Assembly (NCBI RefSeq): GCF_015493435.1
Contig: NZ_WGDD01000060.1
Span: 1 to 59,346 of the forward strand
Origin: Sulfurovum sp.
Lineage (GTDB): Bacteria > Campylobacterota > Campylobacteria > Campylobacterales > Sulfurovaceae
Reading direction: 5' to 3'
DNA: 59,346 bases
The notes beneath the pieces are model-generated. The model was given only the letters and a program-made list of their open reading frames with translations, was not told the DNA's origin and did not search any database. A program made the translations under genes and the position numbers. Below are positions 26,135 to 36,383 of this stretch, one piece after another (position 1 is the first letter of the stretch; every line of letters starts with the position of its first letter).

Positions 26135-26263
26135 TCATTTCTTTGTCTGATTGGTATCCGGCACATAGACCGGATTTGTCTTGTAACCGCATCCCGACAA
26201 AACGATACAGCAAAGTGATGCTATAATCATTGCATGAAAAAAGCGTCTATGATTCTCTCTCAT
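26135..26263 (-). CDS. LptM-like tiny lipoprotein
   Basis: 42 residues from the ATG at 26263. A basic start (MRENHRRFFH) leads into a hydrophobic stretch and a lipobox (VLSGC, Cys25), then GYKTNPVYVPD. The order Cys-Gly-x-K-x-x-P-x-Y-x-P is the mark of LptM (YifL) proteins, which help LptD mature by guiding its disulfides. lptD is 11 kb away in the same orientation. The first 30 bases overlap the 5' end of the divergent DciA-like gene. It precedes nadB by 46 bases. Confidence 0.65.
   Translation of the reverse strand: MRENHRRFFHAMIIASLCCIVLSGCGYKTNPVYVPDTNQTKK
26222..26227 (+). promoter_or_regulatory. -10 box placing the start point at the DciA-like start codon
   Basis: TATAAT ends seven bases before the ATG at 26234. 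If used, transcription would begin at or one base from the start codon, giving a leaderless mRNA. The box also lies inside the oppositely directed lipoprotein gene. Confidence 0.45.
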
Positions 26264-26683
26264 CTTACCGACCAACCTCAGTTTAAATCTTTGAAACAGC
26301 ATGCCTGTTACAAAAAATATCTCTCCCTGCTTGGTGCAAAGTGGCAAAAAGCCATTGCATTTGTCTACATACGGAACGAGACACTTTTTGTAGCCGTAAC
26401 ACATCCGGGCTTCAAAATGGAACTCAATTATAATAAAGATATATTAAAGAGCGTATTAACACAGCTTTCCGACATAGACAAAAGCTGTAAAATGCTGCGG
26501 GCACAGAAAGTGGTGGTCTTCCACAGCAAATACCGTTCAGTCATCCAACACAGCAGTCAAAACGCTACCGTTCCGTTCTATAATGAACTGGCTTCCCCTG
26601 ATTTCTGTATTGAAAGCCTGGATGAAGACATCAAGGCCAAATTCGAAGCCATCAAAGCACAGATCCGGGGGCAGCATTCATGA
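26234..26683 (+). CDS. DciA-like (DUF721) protein
   Basis: 149 residues. The first half shows the DUF721 pattern: LLGAKWQKAIAFVYIRNETLFVAVTHPGFKMEL, then a helix KDILKSVLTQL. DciA proteins help load the replicative helicase DnaB in bacteria without DnaC; the C-terminal half here (after 90) is longer than the minimal domain and not recognised. It overlaps uvrC by 4 bases (ATGA), so the two are co-translated. No ribosome site is visible, in line with a leaderless start. Confidence 0.7.
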   Translation: MKKASMILSHLTDQPQFKSLKQHACYKKYLSLLGAKWQKAIAFVYIRNETLFVAVTHPGFKMELNYNKDILKSVLTQLSDIDKSCKMLRAQKVVVFHSKYRSVIQHSSQNATVPFYNELASPDFCIESLDEDIKAKFEAIKAQIRGQHS

Positions 26684-28476
26684 TTTCCACCATCAAATCC
26701 CTTCCCCCTTCTCCGGGTGTCTATCAGTATTTTGATGCACAGGACAGACTGCTGTATGTCGGAAAGGCCAAAAACCTCAGGAACAGGGTCAAAAGCTACT
26801 GGCGTTTTACCCCTGATTTTTCTGTCAACCCGGCCCAGAGCCCCCGCATTATCAAAATGCTGCATGAAGCGGTACGCCTTGACTATGTTGTTGTCGGGAG
26901 CGAAGAAGATGCGCTCATTTTGGAAAATTCCCTGATCAAACAGCTGAAACCCAAATACAACATCCTGTTAAGGGATGACAAGACCTATCCGTATATCTAT
27001 ATCGATGAATCACAAGCCTATCCGCGTTTTGAGATCACACGCAAAGTGGTCAAAGGCAGAGATATCACCTACTACGGCCCTTTCCCTTCCGGAGGAAGAG
27101 CCCTTTTTGATGCCCTGTATGAAGTCTATCCTCTGGTACAGAAGAAAGCCTGTCTTCGCGAAGGCAAAGCCTGTCTTTTTTTTCAGATACACAAATGTCT
27201 TGCCCCCTGTGAGGGGCGTATCTCTCCGGAGGAGTACAACCAAATCGTACAGGAAGCCAAAACAGCCATTACCAAACGAAGGAAACTGACAGATGCCCTC
27301 AAAGAGAAAATGGGCAGGCTGGCCATTCAGGAACGTTTTGAAGAGGCAGCTGCACTGCGTGACAATATAGAAGCGATCTCGGCACTGACCGTTCGTTCCG
27401 ACATCGACCTTGCCAAGCAGACGGATCTTGATATTTTCGCTATTCTCAACGGTGATGAACGGGGCGTGGTCGTCAAGCTTTTTATGCGCCAAGGCAAAAT
27501 TATCTCCAGTGCCTATAACTACTTCAGGCATACCCATATTTTTGAAGAGAATGAAGCCTATAAACAGGCACTGCTTGAATTTTATACGATAGACACTCCC
27601 CAGACTGCCCAGACGATTCTTACCGCCCACCGTTTTGCAGATGCCCCGCAGGTAGCACAAACACTCAGCAGCCGTTTCGGAAAAAAGATCGTCATAGAAA
27701 ACCCTCTGCGGGGAGCCAAAGCAAAACTGACCGAGCTGGCACTTCAGAACTGTCGGGAACTGCTGCGAAATACCAAAAGTGATACTGTAATGGAACAGAA
27801 GATCGCCGATCTGCTCGATCTCTCTGTCATACCCTACCGTATTGAAACATTTGACAATTCCCATATGATGGGAGCCGCTACGGTCGGCGGCATGGTAGTA
27901 TGGAACGAAAACAAATGGGACAAAAATGCTTACCGCCGCTATACACTGCATGCGCGTGACGAGTACGGACAGATGAGCGAAATGCTGAAGCGGCGTATCG
28001 AACATTTCAAAACGGAACCGGCACCGGACCTCTGGATTCTCGACGGGGGACAGGCCAACCTCAACCTTGCCTTTTCCCTGCTCAAAGAAGCACAGATCAA
28101 TTTAGATGTCATAGCGATCGCCAAAGAAAAACTCGATGCAAAAGCACACCGTGCCAAAGGTGCCGCCAAAGATATCCTCTATACAGCCGGCGGCATCATC
28201 GAACTCAAACCGGGAGACAAACGCCTGCACTGGATACAGCGGCAGCGTGATGAGGCACACCGCTATGCCATCACGTATCACCAGAACAAAAAGCGTAAAG
28301 AGGACACACAAATTTCCCTGCTCAAGCAAAAAGGCATCGGTAAAGCCACCGTAAAAAAACTCATCGACTATTTCGGTACCTTTGATGCTATTAGGAATGC
28401 TTCGGCGGAAGAGATAGAGAAAGTTACAAATAGGAAAATTTCCAGTATTATCAAAAATAATACTGAAGAATTGTAG
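26680..28476 (+). CDS. uvrC: Excinuclease ABC subunit C
   Basis: 598 residues. Domains in order: GIY-YIG nuclease (PGVYQYFDAQDRLLYVGKAKNLRNR, about 10-95), a cysteine-containing region, the UVR motif that binds UvrB (LAIQERFEEAAALRDNIEAI, about 205-230), the RNase H-like nuclease (ETFDNSHMMGAATVGGMV, LWILDGGQANLNLA) and C-terminal helix-hairpin-helix repeats (KQKGIGKATVKKLIDYFGTF). UvrC cuts on both sides of bulky DNA lesions. It starts inside the DciA-like stop codon. A 124-base gap with a weak A/T palindrome follows. Confidence 0.97.
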   Translation: MISTIKSLPPSPGVYQYFDAQDRLLYVGKAKNLRNRVKSYWRFTPDFSVNPAQSPRIIKMLHEAVRLDYVVVGSEEDALILENSLIKQLKPKYNILLRDDKTYPYIYIDESQAYPRFEITRKVVKGRDITYYGPFPSGGRALFDALYEVYPLVQKKACLREGKACLFFQIHKCLAPCEGRISPEEYNQIVQEAKTAITKRRKLTDALKEKMGRLAIQERFEEAAALRDNIEAISALTVRSDIDLAKQTDLDIFAILNGDERGVVVKLFMRQGKIISSAYNYFRHTHIFEENEAYKQALLEFYTIDTPQTAQTILTAHRFADAPQVAQTLSSRFGKKIVIENPLRGAKAKLTELALQNCRELLRNTKSDTVMEQKIADLLDLSVIPYRIETFDNSHMMGAATVGGMVVWNENKWDKNAYRRYTLHARDEYGQMSEMLKRRIEHFKTEPAPDLWILDGGQANLNLAFSLLKEAQINLDVIAIAKEKLDAKAHRAKGAAKDILYTAGGIIELKPGDKRLHWIQRQRDEAHRYAITYHQNKKRKEDTQISLLKQKGIGKATVKKLIDYFGTFDAIRNASAEEIEKVTNRKISSIIKNNTEEL

Positions 28477-28600
28477 CCTATTTGATATTTTTTACTAAAA
28501 AAAGAAGCTTTTTCATGGCATTTTCAGATTAATTGTACTAAAGTCTTATTATAGATTCTACTAATCTCTGCCGGAAGACTGCATTAAGGGAGGAAAATTC

Positions 28601-29017
28601 ATGACACGTCCTGATCCTATAGATCAAGAATACAGATTCAAAGACGGGCTGATCGTAAGCTCTACAGACCTTAAAGGTATCATTACTTATGCAAACCGTA
28701 CTTTTTGCAATATTGCAGGCTATACCAAGCAGGAACTCACCGGAAAGAACCATAATATCGTACGGCATCCGGATATGCCAAAAGCGGCGTTTAAAGAATT
28801 GTGGGAAACGATACGTTCCGGAAAAGAATGGACAGGGATCGTTAAAAACCTCAGAAAAGACGGGCTCTACTACTGGGTTTATTCCCACATCACACCTGTT
28901 ATGAACGAAGAAGGCGAAATTACCGGCTATACTGCTGCAAGAAGACCGGCCACAACAGCCGAAATCGAAGAAGTAGTTCCAGTCTACAAAGCATTGGTCG
29001 AAGAAGAAAACAAGTAA
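28601..29017 (+). CDS. PAS domain protein of the Aer/CetB type
   Basis: 138 residues, essentially one PAS domain. DLKGIITYANRTFCNIAGYT, the NIVRHPDMPKAAFKELWET core, GKEWTGIVKNLRKDGLYYWV and SHITPVMNEEGEITGYTAARRP follow Aer and Campylobacter CetB, whose PAS binds FAD and senses redox for energy taxis. There is no membrane segment and no output domain, so it must act through a partner protein. GGAGG lies 7 bases before the ATG. It is first in a four-gene signalling run (28601-33849), with 19 bases to the next gene. Confidence 0.9.
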   Translation: MTRPDPIDQEYRFKDGLIVSSTDLKGIITYANRTFCNIAGYTKQELTGKNHNIVRHPDMPKAAFKELWETIRSGKEWTGIVKNLRKDGLYYWVYSHITPVMNEEGEITGYTAARRPATTAEIEEVVPVYKALVEEENK

Positions 29018-29036
29018 ACAAGGAGTTGTTCAAAAG

Positions 29037-30293
29037 ATGTATTATATCACAAACCAAAACGACCAGATTATCGCTGCAAGTTCCGCCCTGCTCGACCTTC
29101 TCAAGCTTGAGAATGCAGATGCGCTTTACAGGCAGATAGCGCTTAATGCCATTGAATTCTCGACAGATGAGGAGGGCATTACTGTCAAAACACCAAAGGA
29201 TGAGGCACACTACCATGCAGACCGGGAAACACTTTCAAGTGTTCTGGGTACAATGACGCTTGTCCGTCTTACGACAGAGATCTTTACCGAAAATACGGTG
29301 GTAGAGCAGCCAGTCCTGCCCGAAAAGGCGGAAGAAAAAGAAGATGACTTCTCTCTGCTTGATGATGACGAAGTACTTTTTGGGATCAAAGAAGATACTG
29401 TTCAGGACGATATCAGCATGCCGCTTGAAGTCAAAGAAGCAGAAAAAGAAGCAACAGAGGAGGAAGAAGAAAACGATCTTTTCGATCTGATCCTCCCGAG
29501 CAAAGCCGAAGAGACGATCGGCGAGATAGAAGACAAAGAAGTGACAGCCAAAGCCTCTGCCCCCGTCTATATAGATGTCGAACAGATTTCAAAAAACATA
29601 GGTATTTCACAAGAGGATTACAATACTTTCCTTACGGAATATATTGACACAGCCCTCTCCCTTGAAGAAGATCTTAGAAGTGACGATAACAACAAACGGA
29701 CCGCGGCAACACATACACTCTTTCATCTTTCCAATGTATTACAGCTCCCCATCATCACAGAAATCATTGAACAGCTCAAATATACGGAATCCGAAGATAT
29801 AGACAGTTCCATACAGCATTTCTACGATACGCTGAGCAGGCTGACCACTTCCAAACCGGAAAATACAGAGAAAAAAGAAACAACGGTTTCCGTGGAAAGA
29901 GAAGAGGGTCCATCAGAAAACTTCAAAAGTTTCGGTACGATCGATCTTTCAGATGTGAAACCCATTCATTTTGATTTTCAGGTAGAAGAGGCAGCCAAAG
30001 AACTCAGCCTGCCGCCGGAACTGATCGAAGAATTTATTCATGATTTTATCAAACAGGCACATGAAGAAACAGATAAAATGCTGAAAGCCTATGAAAAAGG
30101 CGACCTTGATACCATTCAGAAGATCGGCCATCTGCTCAAAGGTACCGCAAGCAATCTTCGGATCAATCCGCTCTCAGATACACTTTATGAAATACAGTTC
30201 TGTGAAGACAGCAGCCAGCTCGAAAAGCTGATTAAAGACTATTGGGCACATTTTATCTCTTTTGAGACCCAGTTTAATCTCAAATCAAAATAA
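29037..30293 (+). CDS. HPt phosphotransfer protein
   Basis: 418 residues. A PAS-like N-terminal domain (1-85, [21 protein letters not shown]) is followed by a very acidic linker (about 95-175, rich in Glu), a first degenerate HPt-like bundle (about 180-265, with [13 protein letters not shown]), and a C-terminal HPt domain with the phospho-acceptor motif [13 protein letters not shown] (His365). This is a stand-alone phosphorelay shuttle. It lies between the PAS protein and the hybrid kinase, its likely phosphate source. No DNA-binding output is encoded in the run. Confidence 0.8.
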   Translation: MYYITNQNDQIIAASSALLDLLKLENADALYRQIALNAIEFSTDEEGITVKTPKDEAHYHADRETLSSVLGTMTLVRLTTEIFTENTVVEQPVLPEKAEEKEDDFSLLDDDEVLFGIKEDTVQDDISMPLEVKEAEKEATEEEEENDLFDLILPSKAEETIGEIEDKEVTAKASAPVYIDVEQISKNIGISQEDYNTFLTEYIDTALSLEEDLRSDDNNKRTAATHTLFHLSNVLQLPIITEIIEQLKYTESEDIDSSIQHFYDTLSRLTTSKPENTEKKETTVSVEREEGPSENFKSFGTIDLSDVKPIHFDFQVEEAAKELSLPPELIEEFIHDFIKQAHEETDKMLKAYEKGDLDTIQKIGHLLKGTASNLRINPLSDTLYEIQFCEDSSQLEKLIKDYWAHFISFETQFNLKSK

Positions 30294-30307
30294 AAGGAAT
30301 TGAAACA

Positions 30308-33300
30308 ATGACTATACGTAACCGACTTAAACTCGTAGCAATGGTACCTATTATACTCCTTATCCTGCTTTCAAGTTATTTCTTTATCACTTCCTATCTG
30401 AACTTTGAAAAAGCAAATGCACTCAAAACCGTGCTGGCGAACAATGCCGTTTTGAGCAAATCACTGACTGCCGTCGGTAAAGAGCGGGGATTAACCGCAC
30501 TGTACATGGGAAGCGGCAGAAAAAGCTTTTCCGAACCGCTTGCCAAACAGAGAAAAAGTACAGACATAACATTTTCGCAGCTCAAGCGTTCTCTTCAGAC
30601 AGATGAAACAAGTTATCTCCCTTTTATACTTGGTGTCCTCGGTGAAAGAAACCTCGTCGACAACCAAAAGTACAAGGCCCTGCTGAGAAACCTGCCTAAA
30701 ATTTCCAAAATCAGAAAAGAGGCAGACACAGAGGGAACTTCTTTCAAAAAAGTATTCTTTGACGGATATACAAATACTTTGTCCAGTCCGATTTTCAGCA
30801 ATATGCTCCAAATCAAAAATTTTGCACTTGACAATAAGATTTCATCTCTTATCTCCACCCTGACCCAGCTTTACACGGTCAAAGAGAATGCCGGTCTGGA
30901 AAGGGGATTTGTTTCCTACTATATGACCAAGCGTGCTTCCATGTCATTTGAAGAGATCGCACTATGGGACAAATTCAAAACAAAAGCAAACAGTTTCAAT
31001 ATTAATGAAATAACAGACAAGAAGCTGCGCCGGGATGTTCGTGCCATTCTTGATGCACCCAAAGCAAAAGAGGCCCTTAAAGAACTTGCGGAAACATCTT
31101 CTGCCATTCAGACCGATGTTGATAACGGCGACTACCAGGATGAACCTATTGACTGGTTCAGACTGCAGACACAGAAAATTGCACTTTTTTCCAAAGCGGA
31201 ACTTGTCATTTCAAATGCACTCTGGAAAAAGGGAGAGACATACCTTCAGGAACAGTTGACGCTGCTTGCCATCGCCACAGCCATACTGCTACTTGCATTG
31301 ATCCTTGCCTACCTCGGATTCACGACCACGAGGGACATTACAAGAAACATCAAAGAACTTGAAGATGTTTTGAACAAAGCCGTAGATGAAATGAAAAGCA
31401 GTGAGCATTATCTTGCATCCGATACTGCCTATATTGAAAATATTGACCTCGATACCCATGAAGGAACCAAAGAAGCATACCGCTTCCTTGAAACACTGGT
31501 CGACACCGCCAAGGAAGATAAACTGACAGCCCTGCAGGCCAATGAAGCCAAATCCCTCTTCCTTGCAAACATGTCACATGAGATCCGTACACCGCTGAAC
31601 GGTATTGTCGGATTTACCGAAATACTCAGGAGTACAGACCTCAATGATGAACAGAGAGAATTCCTTTCTATCATCGACAAAAGTTCCGAGAACCTCCTGA
31701 GTATTATCAACAATATTCTTGACCTTTCCAAAATCGAAAGCAACAAAATTGAAATTGAAAATATCGTATATGACGCAGCAGAAGAGTTTGAGAGTGCTGT
31801 TGAGACTTATGCGGTCGGTGCTTCGGAAAAAAATATCGACCTGAATTTCTATATGGATCCTGCCATCAGTCCAAAACTCAAAGGCGACCCTACCAAGATA
31901 AAAGAGATCCTGATCAATCTTTTGAGCAATGCGATCAAATTTACAAGCTACGGCGGAGAGATCAACCTTGAGATCCATAAAGTACAGAATGAAGATGAAA
32001 AAATGCCGCGTATCAAATTCTCTGTACAGGACAATGGTATCGGTATGACCAAAGATCAGCAGGAACGTATCTTCGATGCCTTTTCACAAGCAGATGTTTC
32101 TGTCACCAGAAAATACGGCGGTACAGGTCTCGGCCTGACTATTTCAAGCCAATTCGTCGAATTGATGGGCGGGACACTCGAACTTGAAAGTGCCAAAGAC
32201 CAGGGAACCACCTTCTTCTTCACTATTCCTGTTGAAGAAGTTATTTCTACGGAAACGAATTATGCGCATGCCTTTAAAGATATGGTCATCGGGAAATATC
32301 AGCAGGAAATCCCCAGCAAGCTTGATACGTATCTGGCTTCCTATTTTGAGTACTATGGACCGGAAGTCAAATACTTTGAAACGATTGATGAACTCCGCGA
32401 CCTCAGTCAGCTGAATGAATGCAAAACATACTGGATCGATCTTGACAAAGCAAAACAGAATATCATCGATGCCCTTGCACATATTGACAAATCACAACTG
32501 ATCGTCATTGCAAATGTCACCAGCAGAAGCAAGATCGAAGCTATGGACATAGACCAAAGCAATGTCATCTTTAAACCTGTTACCCTGACCAAGCTCAAAG
32601 AAATACTTGTAAAAAGTGCCGACACGGTACCTCAATTGACAGAAGAAGCGCTTCCGACACATGCAACCATGTTCGATGCCAAGGTACTGGTTACCGAAGA
32701 CAATATCATTAACCAGAAACTTATCAAACGTATTCTTGAAGAACACGGCATTACAGTCGATCTTGCCAACAACGGACTGGAAGCCTTTGAAAAACGAAGA
32801 AACAACCCCTATGATCTGCTCTTTATGGATATTCAGATGCCTGTCATGGACGGTATTGAGGCAACACATGAAATCCTGGATTATGAAGAAGATGAGGAAG
32901 TACCCCATGTACCGATCGTTGCACTGACTGCCAATGCGCTTAAGGGCGACAGAGAAAGGTTCCTTGGTGAGGGAATGGATGAATATATCACCAAACCGAT
33001 CGAAACAAGTGAACTGCTTTATATTCTCAATAAATTTCTTGCCTCTAAAGCAAAAACCGTAACAGTTGAAGAGAAAAAAGAGCAGCTTGACGAAGCAAAA
33101 CCACCTGTACAGGAAATCCAACAGGAAGAAAAAACAGTTGAAACAGCCGCTGACGAGGCGATCATTCCTTTGGATGATGTCATCACCCCTGATGAAGAAG
33201 CACATGCAGAGAAAGATATTCTTATTGCAAAAAAATTCATTCTTGAAAAGCGGGTGCTGGCAAAAGTGCTGGACAATCTCGGGTATCATTACGTGATACT

Positions 33301-33475
33301 CGATGATCCTGAGACACTGGAAAGCGAAATTGCATCCGGAAAATACGATATTGTATTTACCGATGAAGATCTTGCCGACAAGAATCTCAGCGAAAAGAAC
33401 GGGAATCTGGCTATAATCACATCCGTGAATTCTAAAGAAGAGATTGAATCTCTTATCAATAAATATAGAGGATAG
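30308..33475 (+). CDS. Hybrid histidine kinase with nitrate/nitrite-sensing (NIT) domain
   Basis: 1055 residues. A membrane helix (about 7-30) leads into a periplasmic NIT-type domain (about 45-310) whose start [15 protein letters not shown] is characteristic. A second helix (about 318-342) is followed by a linker, the HisKA domain with the phospho-acceptor His424 ([13 protein letters not shown]) and the ATPase ([24 protein letters not shown]). A degenerate receiver-like part (about 660-775) precedes a true receiver with Asp841 ([17 protein letters not shown]) and another receiver-like tail with [12 protein letters not shown] domains sense nitrate or nitrite in NasR and NreA-like systems; the ligand here is inferred. 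Confidence 0.9.
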   Translation: MTIRNRLKLVAMVPIILLILLSSYFFITSYLNFEKANALKTVLANNAVLSKSLTAVGKERGLTALYMGSGRKSFSEPLAKQRKSTDITFSQLKRSLQTDETSYLPFILGVLGERNLVDNQKYKALLRNLPKISKIRKEADTEGTSFKKVFFDGYTNTLSSPIFSNMLQIKNFALDNKISSLISTLTQLYTVKENAGLERGFVSYYMTKRASMSFEEIALWDKFKTKANSFNINEITDKKLRRDVRAILDAPKAKEALKELAETSSAIQTDVDNGDYQDEPIDWFRLQTQKIALFSKAELVISNALWKKGETYLQEQLTLLAIATAILLLALILAYLGFTTTRDITRNIKELEDVLNKAVDEMKSSEHYLASDTAYIENIDLDTHEGTKEAYRFLETLVDTAKEDKLTALQANEAKSLFLANMSHEIRTPLNGIVGFTEILRSTDLNDEQREFLSIIDKSSENLLSIINNILDLSKIESNKIEIENIVYDAAEEFESAVETYAVGASEKNIDLNFYMDPAISPKLKGDPTKIKEILINLLSNAIKFTSYGGEINLEIHKVQNEDEKMPRIKFSVQDNGIGMTKDQQERIFDAFSQADVSVTRKYGGTGLGLTISSQFVELMGGTLELESAKDQGTTFFFTIPVEEVISTETNYAHAFKDMVIGKYQQEIPSKLDTYLASYFEYYGPEVKYFETIDELRDLSQLNECKTYWIDLDKAKQNIIDALAHIDKSQLIVIANVTSRSKIEAMDIDQSNVIFKPVTLTKLKEILVKSADTVPQLTEEALPTHATMFDAKVLVTEDNIINQKLIKRILEEHGITVDLANNGLEAFEKRRNNPYDLLFMDIQMPVMDGIEATHEILDYEEDEEVPHVPIVALTANALKGDRERFLGEGMDEYITKPIETSELLYILNKFLASKAKTVTVEEKKEQLDEAKPPVQEIQQEEKTVETAADEAIIPLDDVITPDEEAHAEKDILIAKKFILEKRVLAKVLDNLGYHYVILDDPETLESEIASGKYDIVFTDEDLADKNLSEKNGNLAIITSVNSKEEIESLINKYRG

Positions 33476-33480
33476 TACAT

Positions 33481-33849
33481 ATGGGATTAAAAGTATTGGT
33501 TGTTGATGATGATTTTATCAACAGGAAATTATTACAGACTCTTTTAAAGAAGAATCCTATGGTAACAGATATTATTGAGGCGGAGAACGGTTCTGACGCA
33601 TTGGAGAAAATGAAAAAAGATCCGGGCATCAATCTTATTCTGCTTGACATCATGATGCCGATCGTAGACGGAATAGAGTTCCTCAAGATCTTTAGACTCG
33701 ACATGGCAAATGCCCATATACCGGTCATTGTACTCTCTACAGACGATACAAGAAAAACGGAAGTGTTTGACAATGGAGCCAATGATTTCCTTAGAAAACC
33801 GATCAAAGAAGAAATGCTTTCTGCCAAGATCGAGCAGTGGAGCAGCTAA
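33481..33849 (+). CDS. Single-domain response regulator
   Basis: 122 residues, one receiver domain and nothing else. VLVVDDDFINRKLLQTLL has the acidic pair, LILLDIMMPIVDGIEFL has the phospho-acceptor aspartate, and VIVLSTDDTRKTE and NDFLRKPIKEE carry the switch Thr/Ser and Lys. CheY-like proteins of this kind act by protein contact. It is five bases after the hybrid kinase gene and ends the operon at a hairpin region. Together with the HPt protein it could complete a relay. Confidence 0.93.
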   Translation: MGLKVLVVDDDFINRKLLQTLLKKNPMVTDIIEAENGSDALEKMKKDPGINLILLDIMMPIVDGIEFLKIFRLDMANAHIPVIVLSTDDTRKTEVFDNGANDFLRKPIKEEMLSAKIEQWSS

Positions 33850-33850
33850 G

Positions 33851-33905
33851 CCGATAGACTGTCTATCGGATTTATCTGCGGAATCATCCTGCAGATACTG
33901 CGTTT
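33851..33905 (+). terminator. Terminator region between converging genes
   Basis: Three hairpins in 55 bases: CCGATAGA-CTG-TCTATCGG (33851-33869), ATCTGC...GCAGAT (33874-33896), and the overlapping GCAG-ATA-CTGC followed by GTTTTT. The last fits a plus-strand intrinsic terminator for the signalling operon; the region may serve lon as well. Confidence 0.55.
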
Positions 33906-36323
33906 TTAAAGCAGCGCTTCTTTCAGTACTTCGTCCACATTGGACACACCAATGATTCTAATATGTTTTTTCACTTCATTCGGAATATCATCCAGGTCAC
34001 GTTCATAATTTTTCTGCGGGATAAGCGCTTTGGTCACACCTGCCTTGTATGCGGCAATAAGCTTTTCTTTAAGTCCGCCTATAGGAAGTACTTTCCCGGT
34101 CAGTGTCACTTCTCCTGTCATCGCTACCCTGTTGTCTATTTTTCTGCCGCTTAAAATAGAAGCAATGGCTGTTACCATAGTAATACCGGCACTTGGACCA
34201 TCTTTGGGCGTTGCACCTTCGGGGACGTGGATATGGAGGTCATAGCGCTTATAGACTTCACTCGGGTCTACGTTAATACGCTCTTCCCTTTCTTTGGGGG
34301 TATGGGGAATGCAAGACGGTGTTATGGGAAGTTTTTTTTCATCGATAAGTATTTTAACGACAGAATGGGCAATACGTACTGACTCTTTCATAACGTCGCC
34401 GAGGCTTCCCGTAAGCTGGAGCATCCCCTTCCCTTTGATCTTGATCGCTTCAATGGTCAACACGTCTCCGCCGACCGCTGTCCAGGCAAGACCGCTCACG
34501 ACACCCACCTGGGGCTTTTTATCCACCAGCGATATCTCGAAAACTTTTTTGTCGGTAAAATGCTCCAGGTTTTTCTTGGTGATCGCAATATGGTCTTTGC
34601 CCATATCTTCAAGCAGCATACGGGCAGACTTTCTCATCAGTCCTGCAATACGCCGGCGGAGGTTTCTTACCCCGGCCTCCCGGGTATATTCGTCTATCAG
34701 TATTTTCAATGCCTTGTCTGAAATACTGAATTCCCTGCGTTTCAGAGCATGTTTTTTCAGTTCCTGGGGGATCAGGTAGCGTTTGGCGATCTCGAATTTC
34801 TCTTTTGGCGTATAGGAATTAAGTCCTATGAATTCCATTCTGTCACGAAGCGGTGCAGGAATACGTCCTACATCATTGGCCGTGGCAATAAAGATCGCTT
34901 TGCTCAGATCGATGTTGAAATTCAGATAGTAGTCCCTGTACTTGCTGTTCTGCTCCGGGTCGAGTATCTCGAGCAGTGCCGCTGTCGGGTCACCCCGCAT
35001 ACTGCGCCCTATTTTGTCTATCTCATCCAGTACAATCACCGGGTCCATACTTTTTGCCTCTATGAGACCCTGTACCAGACGGCCCGGCATCGCACCCACA
35101 TACGTTCTTCTGTGCCCTCTGAGTTCATTGACATCTTCCAGTCCCCCCAGCGCAATACGTACAAGCGGCCGGCCAAGCGCTGTAGCAATGGAGTTTGCCA
35201 AAGAAGTCTTTCCTACACCCGGAGGTCCGGCAAAACAAAGAATGACACCGCCTGCTTCTTTCTGTTTAATGCCCCTGAGCTCTGCGAGTTCCCGTACAGA
35301 AAAAAATTCTACGATACGCTCTTTCGGTTTTTCCAGAGAATAGTGGTCTTTATCGAGCTCTCTGGAAACGTCTTTGACACTTAGATTTTTCTTGGTCAGT
35401 TTGCCAAACGGCAGCTCAAGTACCCACTCCAGATAGCTCTGAAGCACATTGGCATCCGCAGAATCCGGGTGCATGCGTGCAAGACGGTCAAGCTGCTTGC
35501 TGATCTCCATGAAAGCATCTTCGTTCATATACGGTTTAAGGGCTTCTACCTTTTCTCTAAAGGCAGCGATCTCTTCTTCTCTCTGGGTATCCATTCCCAG
35601 TTCATGCTGTATCTCTTTGAGCTGTTCTTTCAGAAAATATTCTTTATTGGTCTGCTCGATCTTTGTATGTACTTTGGTGCGGATCTCCCGCTGGACTTTG
35701 GCAGATTCTATTTCGGAGCTTACCACATCTATAAGCTCCAGCAGCCTTTTTTCAATATCCGGTTCGACATAAAGTGCATAGGCCACATCTTTGTCAAGCT
35801 TGAGCATCGAGGAGACAAGGTCGGCAATGCGGTTGGGTTCATCGTTTTCTTCGATGGTGCGTACCAGATCGGCAGGGAAATGGCTGCTGAGAGAAGAGAG
35901 TATCTTGATCTTGTCACGAAGCACCCCCATCAGAGCATCTACTTTGAGCGGGTCATACTCGGAAGGTTTCACAATATCGATCAACGCTTTGTTAAAATCA
36001 CCTTCTACCGGTTCAAGCATTTTCCCTCGTGCAAGTCCCTGAAAAAGTATTTTCACTCTTCCGTCAGGAATGTGTACTTTACGCATAATAGAACCTATGA
36101 CCCCTACACGGTACATGGCATCAAAATCACGGCTTCCTTCTTTTTCGGGAACAGACGAAGTCACGAAAAGCAGAGAATTGTTTTCCATGGCATCTGTCGC
36201 CGCATCGATGTCTTTCTGGTCTGTCAGAAAAACAGGACTGATCATAAAAGGATAAAGAAAAAGCTCATCTTCCACCACAATAGGCAAAATAGCCGGAAAA
36301 TCGTCATAATCACTCAGTTGCAC
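33906..36323 (-). CDS. lon: ATP-dependent protease La (Lon)
   Basis: 805 residues, starting at GTG with AAAGGA 7 bases upstream. The LAN substrate-binding N-domain (about 1-210) and a coiled-coil linker precede the AAA+ module (GPPGVGKTSLANSIATALG, VIVLDEIDKIG). The protease domain has the Ser-Lys dyad in PKDGPSAGITM and TGKVLPIGGLKEKLIAA. Lon degrades misfolded and short-lived regulatory proteins. It follows bamD in the same direction at 60 bases, with a small GAGG/CCTC hairpin between. Confidence 0.98.
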   Translation of the reverse strand: MQLSDYDDFPAILPIVVEDELFLYPFMISPVFLTDQKDIDAATDAMENNSLLFVTSSVPEKEGSRDFDAMYRVGVIGSIMRKVHIPDGRVKILFQGLARGKMLEPVEGDFNKALIDIVKPSEYDPLKVDALMGVLRDKIKILSSLSSHFPADLVRTIEENDEPNRIADLVSSMLKLDKDVAYALYVEPDIEKRLLELIDVVSSEIESAKVQREIRTKVHTKIEQTNKEYFLKEQLKEIQHELGMDTQREEEIAAFREKVEALKPYMNEDAFMEISKQLDRLARMHPDSADANVLQSYLEWVLELPFGKLTKKNLSVKDVSRELDKDHYSLEKPKERIVEFFSVRELAELRGIKQKEAGGVILCFAGPPGVGKTSLANSIATALGRPLVRIALGGLEDVNELRGHRRTYVGAMPGRLVQGLIEAKSMDPVIVLDEIDKIGRSMRGDPTAALLEILDPEQNSKYRDYYLNFNIDLSKAIFIATANDVGRIPAPLRDRMEFIGLNSYTPKEKFEIAKRYLIPQELKKHALKRREFSISDKALKILIDEYTREAGVRNLRRRIAGLMRKSARMLLEDMGKDHIAITKKNLEHFTDKKVFEISLVDKKPQVGVVSGLAWTAVGGDVLTIEAIKIKGKGMLQLTGSLGDVMKESVRIAHSVVKILIDEKKLPITPSCIPHTPKEREERINVDPSEVYKRYDLHIHVPEGATPKDGPSAGITMVTAIASILSGRKIDNRVAMTGEVTLTGKVLPIGGLKEKLIAAYKAGVTKALIPQKNYERDLDDIPNEVKKHIRIIGVSNVDEVLKEALL

Positions 36324-36349
36324 TATACATCCTTTGGTTTTTCATTTTA

Positions 36350-36366
36350 ATAGAGGGGACCTCTAT
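36350..36366. other. Short hairpin between bamD and lon
   Basis: ATAGAGG-GGA-CCTCTAT, a perfect 7-bp stem with a 3-base loop. No T run follows on the minus strand, so it is more likely a stabilising or regulatory hairpin upstream of lon than a terminator. Confidence 0.4.
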
Positions 36367-36383
36367 ATCAAAAGTCCACGCTT

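Noticed and set aside
27010-28005. 331-codon minus-strand frame opposite uvrC
   Set aside because: It lies wholly opposite the conserved uvrC frame and has no plausible ribosome site.
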